Shown here piece by piece: positions 1-9,075 of a stretch of DNA of 64,000 nucleotides (within the stretch, counting starts at the first letter, position 1; every line of letters begins with the position of its first letter). The stretch is from Streptosporangium amethystogenes. Lineage in GTDB: Bacteria; Actinomycetota; Actinomycetes; Streptosporangiales; Streptosporangiaceae. The notes under the pieces were generated by a model that did not search any database, was not told the origin of the DNA, and saw only the letters and a list, made by a program, of their open reading frames with translations. The stretch lies in assembly GCF_000721075.1 (NCBI RefSeq), contig NZ_JOEQ01000020.1:76518-140517 (forward strand), written 5' to 3'. The position numbers and the translations under genes were made by a program.

Positions 1-307
1 CCAAAACGTGGCGCTCTCTGGCCCACCCCAGGTCACAGCGCTTTCCTCGGGACCAAAACTCGACTGGACCGAGAATACGGAATTCCATTCGAGCCCCTTT
101 CTCAGGGAGCCACCTTCCCGTATGACATTTAAACCCAGGTGAGTCAATCGAGATGTAAGTGACCGGACCAGCTCTACGACCTATTTATCCTTAATAAGCC
201 TTGGCTGGCAACAGGATCGCCGCAAGGGTTTCCGCAAGTTCCGGCAGTGACTCTCAGGAGAGGGCGGCACATCTCGCCCGCACACCGGAAGGAGGGATAG
301 CCCGCGA
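1..307. other. Leading intergenic region
   Basis: I see no convincing gene here; the short open frames lack good start contexts and protein-like composition. The last 20 bases carry a strong ribosome binding site (AAGGAGGG at 289-296) for the gene starting at 308. The promoter of that gene presumably lies here, but I could not pick a clear -35/-10 pair. Confidence 0.5.
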
Positions 308-1522
308 ATGTCTGGCCACGAATGGAGCAGGGTTCCGATCGGACTTGACGCCCGCCGATGGGTGACACGCAGGGACTGCAAAGCGGTTCTGGTGATCGTC
401 CACACCGTGACCTCGGGACAGCGTCTGCTGGACACGGTCCGTCTCGTGGAGTCCGACCTGAGAATCCAGGTCGTGTTCACCATGGCTCCGGATGTCTTCA
501 GCAATGGAGTGGCACAGTTCATCAGCGGTCTGGGCGCGGTGTCGCTGCCCTGGCCACAAGCGACACAGCAGAGATTCGATCTTGCCCTCACCGCCAGCCT
601 GGGCTCGATCCACGAGATCCACGCGCCCTTGATCGTCATGCCGCACGGTGCCGGCTTCAACAAGTTCGTCACCGTGCGGGAGGGGGCCCGTGCCGTGGGC
701 GACCGCGTGGCGTACGGACTCGACCCCCAGCGACTGCTGCATGACGGCGCCGTACTCCCCGCGGGGATCGTCCTCTCTCACGAGTCCGAACTTGGGAGGC
801 TGGGCCGGACCTGTCCGGAGGCACTGCCCGTGGCCTCCGTCATCGGCGACTCGTCGTACGACAGGCTGGTCTCCGGCCTGCCGCACCGCGACTCGTATCG
901 CCGGGCGCTGGCGGTCGAGCCGGACCAGAGACTCGTCGTCGTCAGCTCGACCTGGGGCCCGCAGTCGCTCTTCGGCCGGTGGCCCAACCTGCTCCCCCGT
1001 CTGATCGCCGAATTACCCCGGCGGGAGTACCGCATCGTGGTGCTCCTGCATCCCAACGTATGGTTCGGGCACGGTGTCTGGCAGGTGAGAACTTGGCTCG
1101 CCGACTGCCTGCGGCACGGGTTGAGCCTGGTGCCACCGGAAGCGGACTGGCGTGCGGTCCTCGCCGCGGCCGACTGGATCATCGGGGACCACGGGTCGGC
1201 GACCCTGTACGGGACGGCCACCGGAGTTCCGGTCGTGCTGGCCGGCTTCCCCCGCTCCGGCATCGATCCGGCATCCGCGCTCGCCAAGCTCGCCGCCATC
1301 GCCCCTCGGATCTCCAGGCTCGGTTCACTCCGCGGCCAGTTGGCCAGGATCGCCGCCGAGGTGCGGCCCGACCACTACCGAACTGTCACCGAAGGCATCA
1401 CCTCTGCGCCGGGTCGTTTCGATCGCAACATGCGCCACCTCATCTACCGGCTGTTGGATCTGCGGCAGCCCGCGACCATCCCGGTGACCGCACCGGCCTC
1501 GGTGCCCTTCCTCGTCACATAG
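308..1522 (+). CDS. GT-B-like transferase related to CDP-glycerol glycerophosphotransferases
   Basis: 404 residues with no signal peptide or membrane segment. The C-terminal half has the look of the TagF/CDP-glycerol glycerophosphotransferase fold: an 'LLHPNVWFGHG' segment and, near residues 296-315, 'IGDHGSATLYGTATGVPVVL', which matches the family pattern of an acidic residue, small residues and a following hydrophobic 'xGxPVVL' strand used to bind the donor nucleotide. The start at 308 is supported by AAGGAGGG 11 bases upstream. It is followed after 22 bases by two PfkB-type genes in the same direction, so it probably works with a sugar or nucleoside kinase. The acceptor and donor are unknown; a role in making a phosphorylated glycoconjugate or small molecule is inference. 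Similar actinomycete proteins are often labelled only as hypothetical. Confidence 0.55.
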   Translation: MSGHEWSRVPIGLDARRWVTRRDCKAVLVIVHTVTSGQRLLDTVRLVESDLRIQVVFTMAPDVFSNGVAQFISGLGAVSLPWPQATQQRFDLALTASLGSIHEIHAPLIVMPHGAGFNKFVTVREGARAVGDRVAYGLDPQRLLHDGAVLPAGIVLSHESELGRLGRTCPEALPVASVIGDSSYDRLVSGLPHRDSYRRALAVEPDQRLVVVSSTWGPQSLFGRWPNLLPRLIAELPRREYRIVVLLHPNVWFGHGVWQVRTWLADCLRHGLSLVPPEADWRAVLAAADWIIGDHGSATLYGTATGVPVVLAGFPRSGIDPASALAKLAAIAPRISRLGSLRGQLARIAAEVRPDHYRTVTEGITSAPGRFDRNMRHLIYRLLDLRQPATIPVTAPASVPFLVT

Positions 1523-1544
1523 ACCAGCCAGATCGGAGGCCGAC

Positions 1545-2201
1545 ATGCTCGGCAAGCTCGTCTCAGTCCACCTGTTCCGGCTGGAGCACACACTCAGGTT
1601 GTGCCGGATCCCGCCCGGAGCCCTCACCTCGCGGCGGAGCGTGCCGGCGATCCTGGTGATCCCTCGCGAGGGCCCGCTCCGCGCGCCCCACCTCATGATC
1701 CTGTCTCGTGTACGCCACCATCGCGGACTACCCCCCGGCCCTCGGCTCTTCGACGGCACGCACACCGTCGTCGGCCTCGACGACCTCGCGGACCAGAACT
1801 GGTGTGAGGTCGCCGACGTGCTCGTGGGCCAGAAGGTGCCCTGGAACGTTCCAGAACATGGCGTGGCACGCCTCCTCGACCGGTATCCCGGCTGTGAGGT
1901 CGCCGCCGTCAGGCACGGGCGCGGATGTCTGGCCGGGTTGCGCGACGGACGGCTCGCCGCGGTCACCGAGGTGGGCGGGTTCCCGAGTGGCGCCGGCTCG
2001 TGGCCGGAGGTCTACGGGTCGTTCCTGTACGCCTGGCGGGTCGCCGAGATGCCGTTCAACGGCCTGGCCACCGCCTCGGTGATCGTGGGCCGGTACACCG
2101 GTTCGTCCGCGGGCCGGCTCGGATCACTCGAAGTCGCCGGAAGGGCGCAGATCAGATTGGCCAGGCGCCGGGCGGGAAACGTCGGAGGGATGTCCGCATG
2201 A
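1545..2201 (+). pseudogene. Degenerate PfkB-like protein (C-terminal half only, catalytic Asp lost)
   Basis: An intact 218-codon frame with a good ribosome binding site (CGGAGG at 1534-1539). From about residue 70 it aligns with the second half of the PfkB kinase encoded immediately downstream: 'DLADQNWCEVADVLVG' and 'VARLLDRYPGCEVAAVRHG' correspond to 'DLADEYNRPWLEAAQIVF' and 'VAKMFDRYPGCRLVGIGLG'. Where the kinase has SGAGDT, this protein has SGAGSW, so the catalytic base is missing, and the N-terminal sugar-binding half is replaced by unrelated sequence of about 60 residues. It is either a decaying duplicate or a non-catalytic partner. Its stop overlaps the next start by four bases (ATGA), so translation is coupled to the kinase, which argues that the frame is still expressed. 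Confidence 0.55.
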
Positions 2202-3130
2202 CCCGGAAGATCGTCGTCGCCGGTGTCGTCAGTTTCTACCTCTCGGTCGGGATAGCGGAGTTCCCCCTGCGCTACGCCCCCACGTCATCGCCACGCTGGC
2301 TCACCGGCGGCGTGTCCGGGGCGGCCGGCCACATCGCCCGAATCCTGAAGACGCTCGGCGACAACGTACACCTGTGCACCGTCGTCGGCCGCGACCCCAT
2401 CGGTGCCGGCATAGCCGCCGAGTTGGAGCGTGCGGGCCTGGTCAGTTCCGGAGTCATCGAGGGCGCGGAATCGTCGGCGGGCCTGACGCTTGTCACGCCC
2501 GACGGCCGCCGCATGGGATTCCCACACCTGGCGCCCGTGAACCAGGTCGGGTATCCGCCGGAACTGTTCGACGCGAGCGCACACGGCGCCGACCTCCTGG
2601 TCCTGACGAACGCGAAGTTCGTTCGAGACCTGGTAGGGCCCGCGGTCCGGCTCGACATCCCCATCGCCGTGGACGTCCACCTGATAGCCGATCTCGCCGA
2701 CGAGTACAACCGTCCATGGCTGGAGGCCGCGCAGATCGTTTTCTGCAGCCACGAGCGCCTTCCGGATCCGCCGGAACTCTGGGTGGCGAAGATGTTCGAC
2801 CGTTACCCGGGCTGCCGGTTGGTGGGCATCGGACTCGGCGGGCAGGGAGCGATTCTCGGCACGAGGGACGGGCAGCTCATCAGGGTGGAGGCCGTGACCC
2901 CCCGGGAGGTCGTCAACACCTCGGGGGCGGGCGACACGCTGTTCGCCACCTTCCTCCATGTCTGGCAGAACACGAGCGATCCGGTGCGGGCCCTCAAGGC
3001 CGCGGTGGTGCACGCGGGCTGGAAAATCGGCTGCTGGACCCCGGTGACGGCGTCACTGACCTGCGAGGAACTGTCCCTTTTGAGTGCCTCGCACTCGCCT
3101 CGCACCCTCGTCGGGCGCTGGGACGTCTGA
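2198..3130 (+). CDS. PfkB family carbohydrate/nucleoside kinase
   Basis: 310 residues, the normal length for ribokinase-like kinases. The N-terminal region has the glycine-rich GGVSGAAGHIA substrate/dimer motif, and the C-terminal signature NTSGAGDT (residues 240-247) supplies the anion hole and the catalytic Asp246. The start is the ATG at 2198 (longer in-frame starts would run through the upstream gene): GGAGGG lies 8 bases upstream and the ATGA overlap couples it to the upstream pseudo-kinase. The expected reaction is ATP-dependent phosphorylation of a hydroxymethyl group on a sugar or nucleoside; the substrate cannot be read from the sequence. The operon with a GT-B-like transferase suggests a dedicated pathway. 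A short hairpin-like stretch follows before the convergent STAND gene. Confidence 0.8.
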   Translation: MTRKIVVAGVVSFYLSVGIAEFPLRYAPTSSPRWLTGGVSGAAGHIARILKTLGDNVHLCTVVGRDPIGAGIAAELERAGLVSSGVIEGAESSAGLTLVTPDGRRMGFPHLAPVNQVGYPPELFDASAHGADLLVLTNAKFVRDLVGPAVRLDIPIAVDVHLIADLADEYNRPWLEAAQIVFCSHERLPDPPELWVAKMFDRYPGCRLVGIGLGGQGAILGTRDGQLIRVEAVTPREVVNTSGAGDTLFATFLHVWQNTSDPVRALKAAVVHAGWKIGCWTPVTASLTCEELSLLSASHSPRTLVGRWDV

Positions 3131-3171
3131 TCATCAGATCCCCCCAGACGCGATGGAGGGATGCCTCCCCA

Positions 3172-5307
3172 TCACGTGCTGTCCAGACGTGACAACCGGT
3201 CATCCAACTGCCTGCTCCGAGCCCCCCTTCGCGCGAGGATCCGCTCTGCTTCCTCGTAGAGACGGCGCGCTTCGTCCCGCCCATGGCTCTCCAGAGCGAG
3301 ATCCCCCAACGCCTGGAGGGCCTGGGCCTCGCCCGTGTCCGAACCGATCCGCCGCATCTCCTCCAACCCCTGTGCCAGAAGGCCGATCGTCGCCGTGGGC
3401 CCCCCGGCCCTTGCCCGGCCGAGCAGGATGAGCACGCGTGCCTGGTTGTACCGATCGGCCTCCGGTGCGAGGAGCCGTCGCGCCTCCACCAGATACGCGA
3501 CGGCCTCCTCCACGTGTTCCACCTCGATCAGCGCGTTGCCGAGGTCGCACAATGTGAGAGCGGCTTTGCGTGGTTCGCCCGCCGCACGGTAGTCGCCGAG
3601 CGCTTCCTCGAAGAGCACGATGGCCTCATCGACATGACCCCGATCCATCTCCACCAGCCCCAACCGGCGTCGGCTTCCCGCCATCCGTTGCCGATTTCCT
3701 GCGCGGCGCCAGATTTCCAGTGCCCCGCGGAAATCATCGGCGGCCTCGTCCAGTCGGCCGAGCGTGCGCAGTGCCAGACCGGTCCGGTTCAGCATCTTGG
3801 CCTCGGCCCGGGAGTCCGAGCAGGCCCGTGCCGCGGCCAGCCCCAGCATGTCGACTTCCAGCCGTTCGGCGTGATGACCGCGATAGAGGAACAGTGGCCA
3901 GAGCGCGTCGACCAGCTGCCACGTCGTGGCAAACAGACCTCGCTCGAAGGCGGCGCGGCCGGCCGCTCTGAGGTTGCCGAACTCGTACTCAAACCAGTCG
4001 AGTGCCTGCACCGAGTCGGCGAAGACAAGAGGCTCGGCAGGTTCGTAGACCACCGCCTGGCAGAGAACGCGACGGTAGGGCATCGCGACCTGGCTCGCGG
4101 TCGAAGCGGTGTACAGGAACCAGTCCAGCGCTCTCCGTACGGTCTGGTCGCGGGTAGCCTCGGGTTCTTGCTGCTCGGCCAGCCCACGGGCATGCAGCCG
4201 GGTTAGGTCATGGAAGCGATAGCTTCCCCCCGGTACGTCGTCGAGCAGGTTGGCGTCCGTCAGGACTTCCAGCAGCCGCCGGACCTGGGCACGCGGAAGC
4301 AGCACCGTGGCGGCGGCCGCCCAACTGTCGAAAGTGGTGCCGGGGAAAAGCCCGAGCAGCCTGTAGAGTCGTGCCGCCTCCGGCGGTGAGAGCCCGTGGT
4401 AGGAGAGCGTGAGAGCTGCCTGGATCGTCATGTCGTCCTCCACCGACAGCGCGGAGAGACGCTGTCGCTCATGGGTGAGGGCCTCCACCATCTCGGACAG
4501 GGACCAGTGCGGTCTGGTGGCCAGCCGCGCGGCGGCCACACACAGGGCGAGGGGCAGCCGCGCGCACAACTCCACCAGCTCACCGGCGGCATCCGGCTCT
4601 CTTTGCACCCGATCGTCGCCCACGATCCGTTGCAGCAACGTCAGTGCGGCGTCCGCACTGAGCTGGTCAAGCTGCACTCCTCTCGCGCCCCGCACCAGGA
4701 GCCCCGCCAGACGCCACCGGCTCGTGACGATCGCGACGCTGTTCGCCGAGGCCGGCAGGAGCGGGCTCACCTGAGCCGCCGAGAGGGCGTCGTCCAGCAC
4801 GACGACCAGGCGACGCTCGCTCACTAGGGACTGGTAGAGCGCCGAGCGCTCCGCCAGGCCGCCGGGTATGCGCTCGGGCGCGATTCCGAACGCGCGGATG
4901 AACCGTCCCAGGACCTCGACCGGCTGCACGGGGGCGTCTGCGGCATGCCCCCGCAGATCGGCGAAGAGCTGGCCGTCGGGGAACCCTCCGCGCTCTCGGT
5001 GCGACCAGTGCAACGCCACCGCGGTCTTGCCGATCCCCGCCGGACCACTGACCACCGCCACGTTCGGCACACCTGTCCCGCCGCGGCCGGACCCTATGAC
5101 GTCCAGCAGGGCGAGTGCCTCACTGCGATTGACCAGGATGCTGCCTGCCGGCAACTGGGTCGGCTTCGGCAGGGGGATGGACGCCTGATGCAGATGAATC
5201 CCACCATGGACGTCGCGAGCCTGAACAACCGGCCCCAGCACGGTCCCGCCCAGCTCGTTGACGTGGCCCTCGGATCTCTGGTTTCTGTCGCTGAAGTCGG
5301 CACTCAT
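3172..5307 (-). CDS. STAND-type NB-ARC ATPase with TPR repeats
   Basis: 711 residues. An N-terminal segment (about residues 17-40) carries the pattern 'GxVxGxVVQARDVxGGIHLH' seen at the start of many actinomycete NB-ARC/TPR proteins. Walker A is GPAGIGKT (88-95) and Walker B is VVVLDD (169-174); an 'SRWR' sensor-like segment and a winged-helix region follow, and the C-terminal third consists of TPR-like helices ('GLALRTLGRLDEAADDFRGALEIWR' type). These proteins are nucleotide-switched scaffolds in signalling, regulation or conflict. It lacks the SARP DNA-binding domain of AfsR-type relatives, so it probably acts through protein partners. It converges on the kinase operon, so it need not be co-transcribed with it. 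The target is unknown. Confidence 0.8.
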   Translation of the reverse strand: MSADFSDRNQRSEGHVNELGGTVLGPVVQARDVHGGIHLHQASIPLPKPTQLPAGSILVNRSEALALLDVIGSGRGGTGVPNVAVVSGPAGIGKTAVALHWSHRERGGFPDGQLFADLRGHAADAPVQPVEVLGRFIRAFGIAPERIPGGLAERSALYQSLVSERRLVVVLDDALSAAQVSPLLPASANSVAIVTSRWRLAGLLVRGARGVQLDQLSADAALTLLQRIVGDDRVQREPDAAGELVELCARLPLALCVAAARLATRPHWSLSEMVEALTHERQRLSALSVEDDMTIQAALTLSYHGLSPPEAARLYRLLGLFPGTTFDSWAAAATVLLPRAQVRRLLEVLTDANLLDDVPGGSYRFHDLTRLHARGLAEQQEPEATRDQTVRRALDWFLYTASTASQVAMPYRRVLCQAVVYEPAEPLVFADSVQALDWFEYEFGNLRAAGRAAFERGLFATTWQLVDALWPLFLYRGHHAERLEVDMLGLAAARACSDSRAEAKMLNRTGLALRTLGRLDEAADDFRGALEIWRRAGNRQRMAGSRRRLGLVEMDRGHVDEAIVLFEEALGDYRAAGEPRKAALTLCDLGNALIEVEHVEEAVAYLVEARRLLAPEADRYNQARVLILLGRARAGGPTATIGLLAQGLEEMRRIGSDTGEAQALQALGDLALESHGRDEARRLYEEAERILARRGARSRQLDDRLSRLDST

Positions 5308-5756
5308 CGCCCTGCTTGCGTCGTGGGCGAGAAGTCACACCCACAAGGTCATTGTCAGCCGGATTAATGACTCCCACACCTGAACGGTCGCTTCCATGCT
5401 TAACGGTCTCCGAAGTCTCCGTCAAGGCGAAAAAAATCGCCGCACGTTATCCATCCAACAAAACGTGCTAAAAAAGATGCTTTGACCTGGTCAAATGCTC
5501 TTTCGTGCCATTTAGCGGACATGCCACTTAAGCGATAACAGCCGTGACGCAAAATCATATAGACGCGCCCAGCGATACTCACCCCAAGAGATATCAACAT
5601 GGTGAGGCGGAGTGGGCCGGGTGGCGATGGCGTGGCAGGCGCCCCGGGAGAAGGACTGCTCCCGGCCGGCCCACAGCCGTCCGGCATCACTGAGGATCAG
5701 TCGCCGGCCGCCGATGGTTATTCTGACGACAGGGACGCGGCGACCAGGGGGCGTGA
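5308..5756. other. AT-richer intergenic region between two divergent genes
   Basis: This stretch separates the minus-strand STAND gene from the plus-strand LacI regulator. Positions 5380-5600 are noticeably AT-richer than the surroundings and probably hold the STAND gene promoter. No intact gene is visible. A fragment related to two small proteins encoded near 28.5 kb lies at about 5600-5724 (separate entry). The LacI ribosome binding site is AGGGGG at 5746-5751. Confidence 0.5.
5600..5724 (-). pseudogene. Chimeric relic of two small actinomycete proteins
   Basis: Translated on the minus strand, the first part reads 'TIGGRRLILSDAGRLWAGRE', almost the same as 'TIPGWRLILSDAGRLWASRE' in the small protein at 28484-28771. 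It then switches directly to 'CHAIATRPTP', which matches 'FHAITTWPTP' in the neighbouring small protein at 28179-28487. There is no good start codon. It looks like a deletion product that joined the front of one gene to the middle of the next, left from a lost copy of that module. Confidence 0.5.
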
Positions 5757-6782
5757 ATGGCCAGACCCGGGACGCGGGCGACCGTGCGCGACGTCGCGGC
5801 GGAGACGGGCCTGTCGATCGCCACCGTCTCGCGGGTCCTGAACGGGCAGGCCAATGTCGCCCCGCGCACCCGGGATCTGGTGCTACAGGCCGTCGGCCGC
5901 CTCGGAGACCAGGCGCCCCAGCCGCGCGCCAGGCAGGAGGCGATGGCCGGCGGCACGATCTACGTGCGCTGCCCCTACCTGCTGACCGACTATTTCGGGC
6001 TCATCGTCTCCTCCGTCGGGGAGACCGTCGAACTGCACGGCGGGCAGATGATCCTGAGCACCGGAGAGTCCGCCCAGCACACCCCGGTGCTCTCCGGCCT
6101 GCCCGACCGCCCGGACATCGCGGGCGCGATCCTGATCCTTCCCCCGGAGCCGGGCGACGAGCTCGTCCGGCTCCGTGACCGGCGCTTCCCCTTCGTGGTG
6201 ATCGACCCCAGGACACCGCCTCCCAAGGACATCGTGGCGGTGTCGGCGGCACACTTCGCCGGCGCGCGCAAGCTGATGGCGCACGTGGTCGAGCTCGGCC
6301 ACCGCCGGGTCGGCATCATCGGCGGTCCGGTGGAGTGGCTGCCCAGCGAGGCCAGGCTGGCCGGCTACACCGCGTCGCTGGCCGACGTCGGCGTCCTGCC
6401 CTCGGCCGAGTTGCTGCGCAACGTGCCGGAGCCCAACACGGAGAACGGCTACCGCGCGGCCGGTGAACTGCTCGACCTGCCCGAGCGGCCGACGGCCCTG
6501 ATCGCGTTCAACGACAAGATGGCGGTCGGCGCGCTGTGGGCGGCGGCCGAGCGCGGCCTGAGCGTCCCCGGCGACCTCTCGGTCGCGGGTTTCGACGACA
6601 TCGACATCGGCAGGGCGACCCTGCCGATGCTGACCACGGTGCGCCAGCCCCTGCAGGAGATGGGCCGGATGGCGGTCACGCTGCTGATGCGGCTGCTCAG
6701 CCGGCACAGGCTGGAGGCGCTGCACGTCTCCCTGGGCACCGACCTGGTCGTCCGCGGCTCCACCGGACCCGCTCCTTACTGA
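5757..6782 (+). CDS. LacI family transcriptional regulator
   Basis: 341 residues. The N-terminal helix-turn-helix with hinge is clear ('TVRDVAAETGLSIATVSRVLNG', residues 9-30), followed by a periplasmic-binding-protein-like sensor domain with typical motifs ('LGHRRVGIIGGP', 'PTALIAFNDKMAVGAL', 'VPGDLSVAGFDDIDI'). It represses sugar-utilisation genes until its inducer binds. The gene sits upstream of a secreted GH30 glycosidase, the likely target, and its stop is followed at once by an 18-base repeated motif that recurs in the GH30 promoter. The start is supported by AGGGGG five bases upstream. The hinge is slightly short ('AVGRLGDQAPQPRAR') and lacks the usual 'YxPN' element. Confidence 0.88.
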   Translation: MARPGTRATVRDVAAETGLSIATVSRVLNGQANVAPRTRDLVLQAVGRLGDQAPQPRARQEAMAGGTIYVRCPYLLTDYFGLIVSSVGETVELHGGQMILSTGESAQHTPVLSGLPDRPDIAGAILILPPEPGDELVRLRDRRFPFVVIDPRTPPPKDIVAVSAAHFAGARKLMAHVVELGHRRVGIIGGPVEWLPSEARLAGYTASLADVGVLPSAELLRNVPEPNTENGYRAAGELLDLPERPTALIAFNDKMAVGALWAAAERGLSVPGDLSVAGFDDIDIGRATLPMLTTVRQPLQEMGRMAVTLLMRLLSRHRLEALHVSLGTDLVVRGSTGPAPY

Positions 6783-6921
6783 TTGTTTCATTTGTTTCAG
6801 AATTGACCCACCCCTGGAACAGCCGCGTAAAGCACGGTAATTCCGACCTTGACAACCAATTCCCAGCCGTGTTGTTCTGTGCTGTAACAGACAGGTTTCT
6901 TACTTGTTACATTTGTTACAG
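6783..6921 (+). promoter_or_regulatory. GH30 promoter region with repeated TTGTTNCA half-sites
   Basis: Two 18-base copies, TTGTTTCATTTGTTTCAG (6783-6800) and TTGTTACATTTGTTACAG (6904-6921), differ at only two equivalent positions. Each contains a tandem half-site TTGTTNCA. In addition CTGTAACAG (6882-6890) is an inverted copy, giving CTGTAACA...TGTTACAG. TTGACA at 6849-6854 is a candidate -35 element; no convincing -10 could be paired with it. The arrangement looks like an operator for the LacI or ROK regulator that flank the glycosidase. Confidence 0.5.
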
Positions 6922-7009
6922 CGGCGGCTCCCCGGGTGCCGAATGCGATCCGATTCGAGCAGCCCAGAGCCTCGCGGACCCTGTCGCACCCCCCGAAAGG
7001 ATCCCTGCC

Positions 7010-8882
7010 GTGTTTCGACCTCCCCGCCGGGCCCTCACCCTGGCCCTCGCCTGCGTCGCCGCCCTGTGGATGGCGGGGCCCGGCGTCGCCTCGCCCGCCC
7101 TCGCCGCGGGTGAGCCCGTGAACGTCTGGCTCACCACCACCTCCGACTCGGACGGCCGGACCGTCACGCGGGGCCTCCAGCAGCAGTCCGCCATCGCCTT
7201 CGGGCCTGCCGGCGGCAGCGCCAACCACACCATCACCGTCAACGAGGGCACCACCTACCAGCAGTTCGAAGGGGGCGGAGCCTCGATCACCGACACCACC
7301 GCCCACCTGCTGCGCGGTGGAGCGATCAGCGCGACCACCCGCGACGCCGTGATGCGCAAGCTCTTCCACCCCACGGACGGCATCGGCCTGTCGTTCGTAC
7401 GCAACCCGATCGGCGCCTCCGACCTCTCCCGGCCGGGCCACGTCTCCCTCGACGACACCTGCTGCGACCTGGGCGACTTCGGCGCGAACGGGTACGACAC
7501 CAACGTGCGCCTGCTCACTCAGCAGGCCAGATCGCTCAACCCGGAGCTGCGCGTCAAGGGCGTGCCGTGGAGCGCCCCCGGCTGGATGAAGGACAACGGC
7601 CGGATGGACCAGATGGGCTGGCTCAAGTGGGAGTACTACCTCCATGTACGCCCAGTACCTGGTCAAGTACCTGCAGAGCTACCAGGCCGCCGGAATCCCG
7701 GTGAACTACATCTCGGTGCAGAACGAGCCCAACTGCTGCCAGGCGGGCAACCCGACCGCGATGAACTACCCCGGCATGAGCTGGAACCCCTCGGGGCTGG
7801 CCGAGTTCACCAAGAACCACGTCTACCCGGCCTTCCGCGCCGCCGGCATCACCACCAAGGTCCTGGTCCACGACTGGAACTACGGTGACTACGCCAGCTT
7901 CGGTTCAGGCGTGCTGAACGACGCGGGCGTGCGGAACGACCCGCTCTTCGGCGGCATCGCCTGGCACGGCTACTTCGGTGACCCCGCGGTCGGCACCCAG
8001 GTGCACAACCAGTACCCGGCCGTACGCCAGTTCAGCACCGAGCACTCGGGCGGCACCTGGATCGGCAACCAGCACAACGAGGATCTCTCCGACATCGTCG
8101 GCTACGCCCGCAACTGGAGCGGCAGCCTGGTCAAGTGGAGCCTCGCGCTCAACCAGAACATGGGCCCGCACAACGGCGGCTGCGGCACCTGCACCGGCCT
8201 GATCACCGTCCAGGAGGGCGGCTCCCGCGCCGGCCAGGTCGACTACACCATCGAGTACTACACGACCGGCCACCTCACCAAGTTCGTCAGGCCCGGGGCC
8301 TACCGGATCGACTCCACCGCCAACGGCACGATCCAGAACGTCGCCTGGCGCAACCCCGACGGTTCCAAGGCCCTGATCGCGCACAACGGCGGCACCTCCG
8401 CCCAGTCCGTCCGGGTCAACTGGGGCAACCAGTCCTTCGTCTACTCCCTGCCCGCCCGTACCACCGCCACCTTCACCTGGGCCGGCGCCTCGGCGGGCAC
8501 CGGCGGCACCATCACCGGCCTGGGCGGCAAGTGCGTGGACGTCGCGGGCGGCAGCAGCGCCGACGGCGCCGCCGTCCAGCTCTACACCTGCAACGGCACC
8601 GCCGCCCAGCAGTGGACCCGCCCCGGCGACGGCACGCTCCGCGCGCTCGGCAAGTGCCTGGACGTCGTCGACAACGGCACGGCCAACGGCAGCCGGCTCC
8701 AGTTGTGGACCTGTTTCGGCGGTCCCAACCAGCAGTGGACCTACAACTCGACGACCAGGGACCTGGTGAACCCCGCGACGAACAGGTGCGTGGACGTCAC
8801 CGGTAACACCAGCGCCGACGGCACCCGCCTCCAGCTGTGGGACTGCGCCGGCGGCGCGAACCAGAAGTGGACGATGTCCTGA
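7010..8882 (+). pseudogene. Secreted GH30 glycoside hydrolase with ricin-B lectin domain, frameshifted
   Basis: The GTG at 7010 follows GAAAGGA and begins a signal peptide (positively charged start, hydrophobic 'LTLALACVAALWMAGPGVA', Ala-rich cleavage site). The first frame runs through the front of the GH30 barrel ('QQFEGGGASITDTTAHLL', 'GVPWSAPGWMKDNGRM') to 'WLKWEYYL' near 7640. The protein then continues in the next frame from 'MYAQYLVKYLQSYQAAGIP', with acid/base 'VQNEPN' and nucleophile 'FSTEHSGG', and ends in a beta-trefoil with three QxW repeats. One surplus base in CTCC at about 7639-7643 explains the shift. Removing it would give an intact enzyme of about 623 residues acting on beta-linked glucans or similar polymers. 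It may be a real mutation or a sequencing error; without repair the catalytic half has no signal peptide. Confidence 0.82.
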
Positions 8883-8894
8883 CCTGGGTGTCGT

Positions 8895-8940
8895 GGACCT
8901 GCCCCGTCCAGCCGACGGGGCAGGTCCGCGGCCTTTTGTC
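8895..8940 (+). terminator. Intrinsic terminator after GH30
   Basis: A perfect 14-bp stem, GGACCTGCCCCGTC (8895-8908) with GACGGGGCAGGTCC (8914-8927), a five-base loop, and TTTT at 8933-8936. It lies 12 bases after the glycosidase stop codon and separates it from the ROK gene. Confidence 0.85.
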
Positions 8941-9075
8941 GCCGGTTCGCCGGTACGGTGCCCTGCCACCTCATCCCTGGACGGCCTGACGATTCCGCGG
9001 AGTGCGCTAAGAATCTAGAATCATCATTGTCGTCAGGCACAACGGCGACAGCCCCGAGTCGTCAGGATCCCCACG

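Noticed and set aside
308..3130. The first operon as an antibiotic or cell-wall gene cluster
   Set aside because: There are too few genes and no recognised scaffold enzyme to support a named pathway.
6536..7009. N-terminal extension of the GH30 frame upstream of 7010
   Set aside because: It overlaps the LacI gene and is Arg-rich; a signal peptide and ribosome binding site define the GTG at 7010.
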